From Salinimicrobium soli (GTDB lineage: Bacteria; Bacteroidota; Bacteroidia; Flavobacteriales; Flavobacteriaceae): DNA of 64,000 nucleotides. Below are positions 60,453 through 64,000 of this stretch, piece by piece. The stretch lies in assembly GCF_048323655.1 (NCBI RefSeq), contig NZ_JBLUWW010000001.1:682001-746000 (forward strand), written 5' to 3'. Both the position numbers and the translations under genes were made by a program. Below the pieces are notes generated by a model. It worked only from the letters and a program-made list of their open reading frames with translations, ran no database searches and was not told where the DNA came from. Position 1 is the stretch's first letter. Every line of letters starts with the position of its first letter.

Positions 60453-61712
60453 ATGCGGCAGCTCATCATCAAAGTTCCCAAAGGAAATAAAGAAGAAATT
60501 CTTGGGCTGGTAGCAGATTTTAAAGGCAAGAATACCATCTGCCTCTCTGAAGAACAAAATGATGTTTTTGTGCTTTTCCTGCCCAACCAGAAGGTCAATA
60601 ACTTCCTTCAGCACCTTGATAAATATGAAAAACCGGAGATCAGCCTCATTCCGAGGGGGGTGATCACCTTGTATCCGCCGGCAACCGATTCTCCTGAACA
60701 GGTGGCCGATGTGCAACCTAAAAGTTCGCTGGAGATCTACCTGGGCGGCATTCAAAGTGTAGGTTCCATCAAAGGGCTCATTGGTTATTCCATTGCGGCG
60801 GGAATTATTGTGTGGATCGGGCTGTATACTACCACCGTTTTTCTGTTGGTCGCTGCTATGCTGGTGGCCCCATTTGCGGGACCTGCCATGAATGCCGCCC
60901 TGGCAACTTCAGCAGGGAAGATGCCTCTTCTAAAAAGTAGCCTCGCCAGGTATGGTCTGGCGATTGGAACCGGGATCCTCGCGAGTTTTTTCATGACCAT
61001 TATCTTTCCGCTGGAGACGCTTACACCCTTAATGGTAGAAATTAGTCAGGTGTCAAAAGTGGCACTTTTGCTGCCACTTATTTCAGGTTTTGCAGGCGCC
61101 ATAAACATTGTACAATCAGAAAGGGACAGTTTGGTTTCGGGTGCGGCAGTGGGAATCCTTGTTGCGGCTTCGCTTGCCCCGCCGGTCGGGCTCATTGGAA
61201 CGGGACTTTACCTCATGGACTGGGAGATCATAAGCAGTAGTGTTTTTCGGGTGGTGCTGCAGCTGTTGGGAATCCACCTGGCTGCAACGCTCGTGTTCTA
61301 TTTCTACGGAAAGGTTACTCCCAAAGGAGTCCGGTTTTTGCAGGGAAGCAGCAAAATGACCTGGTTCACCAGCGCATTCGTCGCCCTGTCAATTGCCGCT
61401 ATGATGTACTGGCAATTCAGTCAGCCGCCATTTCTTCGGAAAGCAAGTATGAATACAGAGCTTACCGAAAAACTGGATTCCGAACTTGACAAGATCGACT
61501 TTATCGAGGTGATCAAGAAAGATGTGAACTTCACCAACACCATAATCAATGGAGAACCTACAGTGAGCTATGAGGTGACGGTGCTTCCGAAGAATACCAA
61601 CTTATCAGAAAAGGAGATCAAAAAAGCCATTATTGAGCATCTCAAGAAAAACCTGACCTACCAGGACAGCAATATTCACGAGGTGTATCTCATCAATGTG
61701 GCCGAAGAATGA
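60453..61712 (+). CDS. DUF389 family membrane protein
   Basis: A 419-residue protein. N-terminal soluble domain (about 1-75) starts with RQLIIKVPKGNKEEILGLV. A membrane part with about six helices follows (ASFFMTIIFPLETL, SLVSGAAVGILVAASLAPPVG), with the DUF389 hallmark AAMLVAPFAGPAMNAALATS. A C-terminal soluble domain of about 90 residues ends the protein. Function of the family is not known. Convergent with yraN. Confidence 0.87.
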   Translation: MRQLIIKVPKGNKEEILGLVADFKGKNTICLSEEQNDVFVLFLPNQKVNNFLQHLDKYEKPEISLIPRGVITLYPPATDSPEQVADVQPKSSLEIYLGGIQSVGSIKGLIGYSIAAGIIVWIGLYTTTVFLLVAAMLVAPFAGPAMNAALATSAGKMPLLKSSLARYGLAIGTGILASFFMTIIFPLETLTPLMVEISQVSKVALLLPLISGFAGAINIVQSERDSLVSGAAVGILVAASLAPPVGLIGTGLYLMDWEIISSSVFRVVLQLLGIHLAATLVFYFYGKVTPKGVRFLQGSSKMTWFTSAFVALSIAAMMYWQFSQPPFLRKASMNTELTEKLDSELDKIDFIEVIKKDVNFTNTIINGEPTVSYEVTVLPKNTNLSEKEIKKAIIEHLKKNLTYQDSNIHEVYLINVAEE

Positions 61713-61743
61713 TTCTCAAAAAGGGGATTTAGAAGAACTATTT

Positions 61744-62103
61744 TTAGAAGTGCAAAAATGCATCTTCCAGATGCTCAATGCTGGTGCCTTTTTTGTTCCT
61801 GATGATAGCCACAATGTCAAAGCGCACATTTACATCCAGCGCCTGTTGATTGACAAAAAAATCAATAGCCTTAACAAGGGAGGTTATCTGTTTCTGTTTC
61901 ACAAAGTTCTGCGGATCACCAAAATCGGGAGTGCTGCGGGTCTTTACCTCCACCACAGCCAGCACGTTGTCCTTGCGGGCAATGATATCAACTTCTGCTT
62001 TTAAGTAGCGGAAATTCCGGGCCACGATCTCGTAACCTTTTTTAATGAGAAAACCTGCGGCCAGTTCCTCTCCCTCTTTTCCCAGTTCGTTGTGCTGTGC
62101 CAT
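61744..62103 (-). CDS. YraN family protein (UPF0102)
   Basis: A 119-residue protein with a restriction-endonuclease-like fold: GKEGEELAAGFLIKKGYEIV, NFRYLKAEVDIIARKDNVLA and VVEVKTRSTPDFG, giving a D...E-x-K nuclease motif. Likely a Holliday-junction-resolvase-like nuclease; activity of the family is unproven. Directly follows the lipoprotein gene with no gap, so same transcript. Confidence 0.9.
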   Translation of the reverse strand: MAQHNELGKEGEELAAGFLIKKGYEIVARNFRYLKAEVDIIARKDNVLAVVEVKTRSTPDFGDPQNFVKQKQITSLVKAIDFFVNQQALDVNVRFDIVAIIRNKKGTSIEHLEDAFLHF

Positions 62104-62685
62104 CTATTCTCCCTGGTAAACGATCGCACGCACCCGTAGATCAAGATTTCGAATCTCTTCCACAAGTTTGGAATCAAGTATATGATCCCCGTAGAAGCTC
62201 TGCGGCGGGGCATTCACCGGCTCCAGAAATACCCGGATGTTCGATTTGGCTAACTTTCCGTCTTTCCAGTCTACGGCCCCACTGTAATCCCAACCGAATC
62301 CGTAGACATCGATAGGGCCGTTGTTGAGCGCTAAAAGATCGTCGTAAGAAGTGCTGCCAATCTTGATCCCTTCTTTTGAGGTCCAGCGGCCGTCGTTCTC
62401 ACAGTAGATCTGGTAAACCTTTTTCCGGTCTTTGTCTTTCCACAATACCAGCAGCTCATCTTTGGTTTCAGGATAGAGCACGCTGTAAGCCATTTCAACC
62501 GTGCCTTCTTCAAAGAGGTCTACTCCTTCAGCTATACGGGCATCGGGAAAGGCTTTTTGCAGGTCACCTTTAGAGATCACTGTGGCCAGGTTTTCAAGTT
62601 GATATTTTTCCGAAGCATCACCTGTTTTTCGGCTTTTACAGGCAACTATACTTAACAGGAGCGTCAAAAAGAGGATTTTACGCAT
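62104..62685 (-). CDS. Lipoprotein of unknown function
   Basis: A 193-residue lipoprotein: MRKILFLTLLLSIVAC gives the lipobox Cys at residue 16. The mature part (LENLATVISKGDLQKAFPDA, KIGSTSYDDLLALNNGPIDV, GKLAKSNIRVFLEPVNAPPQ) has no family I recognise. Surface or periplasmic side expected. First gene of the lipoprotein-yraN unit, with a near-consensus box (TACTTTTA) upstream. Divergent from metG. Confidence 0.75.
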   Translation of the reverse strand: MRKILFLTLLLSIVACKSRKTGDASEKYQLENLATVISKGDLQKAFPDARIAEGVDLFEEGTVEMAYSVLYPETKDELLVLWKDKDRKKVYQIYCENDGRWTSKEGIKIGSTSYDDLLALNNGPIDVYGFGWDYSGAVDWKDGKLAKSNIRVFLEPVNAPPQSFYGDHILDSKLVEEIRNLDLRVRAIVYQGE

Positions 62686-62806
62686 TTCTTTTTATTTTAA
62701 AAGTAGGCACATTTGGCGCAAACCAATGGCCTTTTGCAAGAATTTAACGCGTAATCCCTCGTACTTGCTTAACTTTACAGCCTTTAAAACTGAACCAGAA
62801 TTTTTA

Positions 62807-64000
62807 ATGGAATCACCTAAGAGATATACGATCACGGCAGCTTTGCCATATACCAACGGCCCTATACATATTGGGCATTTAGCGGGGGTTTACGTGCCTT
62901 CAGACATCTACGCGCGTTTTTTGAGAATGCAGGGAAAAGATGTGGCTTTTGTGTGCGGTAGTGATGAACATGGCGTGCCGATCACTATCAAGGCCAAAAA
63001 GGAGGGCGTGAGTCCGCAGGATATTGTGGATAAATACAACGCGATCATTAAATCCTCTTTTGAAGACTTCGGAATTTCTTTCAATAATTATTCACGCACC
63101 TCTGCGGAAGTGCATCACAAAACGGCTTCGGAATTTTTCAAAAAATTGTACGATTCCGGAAAGTTTACCGAAGAGACCACACAGCAACTTTATGATGCTG
63201 AAGCCGGACAGTTTCTGGCAGACCGTTTTGTGGTAGGAACTTGCCCTAAGTGTGGCTACGAGGAAAGTTATGGCGACCAGTGCGAAAAATGCGGAACCAG
63301 CCATAACGCCACCGACCTGCTGAATCCAAAATCGGCTATTACCGGTGCCACTCCAACTCTGAAGGAGACCAAACACTGGTTCCTGCCGCTCGACCAATAC
63401 GAAGGCTGGTTAAAAGAATGGATCCTGGAAGGTCATAAAAAGGACTGGAAACCTAACGTGTACGGGCAGGTGAAATCCTGGATCGACGACGGCCTGCGTC
63501 CACGTGCTGTGACCCGTGACCTTGATTGGGGAATTCCGGTGCCGGTAGAAGGGGCTGATGGGAAAGTACTTTATGTGTGGTTCGATGCCCCAATCGGTTA
63601 CATTTCTTCAACCAAAGAATGGGCAGAAAAGACCGGCAAGGATTGGGAGCCGTACTGGAAAGACAAAGACACTAAACTCATACATTTTATAGGGAAAGAC
63701 AATATCGTATTTCACTGTATCATCTTCCCCGTAATGCTGAAGGCGGAAGGAAGCTATATACTTCCGGAAAACGTACCGGCAAACGAATTTTTGAACCTGG
63801 AAGGCAACAAGCTCTCCACATCAAAGAACTGGGCGGTTTGGTTGCATGAGTACCTGGAAGAGTTTCCGGGGCAGCAGGACGTGTTGAGATACGCTCTTAC
63901 CGCCAATGCACCCGAAACCAAGGATAACGACTTTACCTGGAAAGATTTCCAGGCGAGAAATAACAACGAGCTGGTTGCCATTTTTGGGAACTTTATCAAT
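62807..64000 (+). CDS. metG: Methionyl-tRNA synthetase, C-terminus missing
   Basis: The frame is open from ATG 62807 to the window end (398 codons). Class I synthetase: HIGH motif in NGPIHIGHLAG, catalytic ALPYTNGP, zinc knuckle CPKCGYEESYGDQCEKC, KMSKS-type loop in GNKLSTSKNWAV, and EFLNLEGN. Bacteroidota forms are usually near 700 residues with a C-terminal dimerisation/tRNA-binding domain, outside the window. A near-consensus promoter box (TAACTTTA) is at 62770. Confidence 0.97.
   Translation, partial: MESPKRYTITAALPYTNGPIHIGHLAGVYVPSDIYARFLRMQGKDVAFVCGSDEHGVPITIKAKKEGVSPQDIVDKYNAIIKSSFEDFGISFNNYSRTSAEVHHKTASEFFKKLYDSGKFTEETTQQLYDAEAGQFLADRFVVGTCPKCGYEESYGDQCEKCGTSHNATDLLNPKSAITGATPTLKETKHWFLPLDQYEGWLKEWILEGHKKDWKPNVYGQVKSWIDDGLRPRAVTRDLDWGIPVPVEGADGKVLYVWFDAPIGYISSTKEWAEKTGKDWEPYWKDKDTKLIHFIGKDNIVFHCIIFPVMLKAEGSYILPENVPANEFLNLEGNKLSTSKNWAVWLHEYLEEFPGQQDVLRYALTANAPETKDNDFTWKDFQARNNNELVAIFGNFIN

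Noticed and set aside
61050..61070. CAAAAGTGGCACTTTTG palindrome
   Set aside because: It lies within the DUF389 coding sequence, with codons for VSKVALLL, and differs from the intergenic core; probably coincidence.
1..64000. CRISPR arrays, prophage, transposase genes or toxin-antitoxin modules
   Set aside because: No regularly spaced repeats, phage structural genes, transposase motifs or recognisable toxin-antitoxin pairs were seen.

Overview
The window looks like chromosomal DNA of a marine-type Flavobacteriaceae (Bacteroidota). The evidence is the many Bacteroidota-type promoters (a TAnnTTTG -7 box a few bases to tens of bases before starts), a T9SS C-terminal sorting domain on the amylase, and Bacteroidota families such as DUF4412, DUF3109, DUF4286 and HTTM proteins. 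Base composition is moderate, with AT-rich intergenic DNA. A Gramella/Salegentibacter/Salinimicrobium-like genus is my inference, not something the sequence proves.

Layout. 1-7.2 kb (minus): ribonucleotide reductase nrdB-nrdA, a 45-residue protein, dGTPase and a truncated BNR/sortilin-like surface protein. 7.6-10.4 kb (minus): Tat-exported Gfo/Idh oxidoreductase, DUF4412 protein, DUF3109 protein. 10.6-12 kb (plus): MarC, a small membrane protein and a minimal FAD protein. 12-14.9 kb (minus): CtpA-like S41 protease, dCMP deaminase, HupE/UreJ-like protein, tiny membrane peptide. 15.1-19.2 kb (minus): large secreted GH13 amylase with a coupled lipoprotein; then tRNA-Leu(CAA). 19.7-31.7 kb (plus): housekeeping run prs, rplY, pth, ribF, HTTM protein, serS, TPR protein, DUF4286, rsmA, mgtE, cupin, D-2-hydroxyacid dehydrogenase.

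31.7-33.9 kb is the accessory island. After an inverted DUF2200 gene come three short plus-strand genes (two unknown, one TlpA-like), separated by approximately 130-bp imperfect inverted repeats. These resemble integron attC recombination sites. The first bases of each unit are complementary to the bases just before its own 3' repeat, as expected for integron gene cassettes that pass through a circle. No integrase is in the window. I regard this as the most interesting part of the sequence.

33.9-44.4 kb: an aldo/keto reductase-SDR-Gfo/Idh operon, an M61 protease lipoprotein, an MFS transporter, YwbE, an NAD(P)-binding protein, an OlsF-like fused acyltransferase, and aspartate kinase with a GNAT enzyme. 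44.5-52.1 kb: fructose-1,6-bisphosphatase, a TerB-like protein, and the complete ligase-associated repair set (exonuclease, ATP-dependent ligase, Lhr-like helicase, PdeM), followed by mfd at 52.4-55.8 kb. 55.9-64 kb: two exported unknowns, pyruvate formate-lyase and its activase (fermentation), a DUF389 membrane protein, YraN with a lipoprotein, and the start of metG.

Two intergenic palindrome families recur, mostly just downstream of stop codons: one with core CAAAAATGnCATTTTTG and one with GACCTCAC...GTGAGGTC arms, often enclosing a second hairpin. A 13-bp sequence upstream of fbp recurs in two copies upstream of pflB (one exact, one with a single mismatch) and may be an operator shared by gluconeogenic and fermentative genes.
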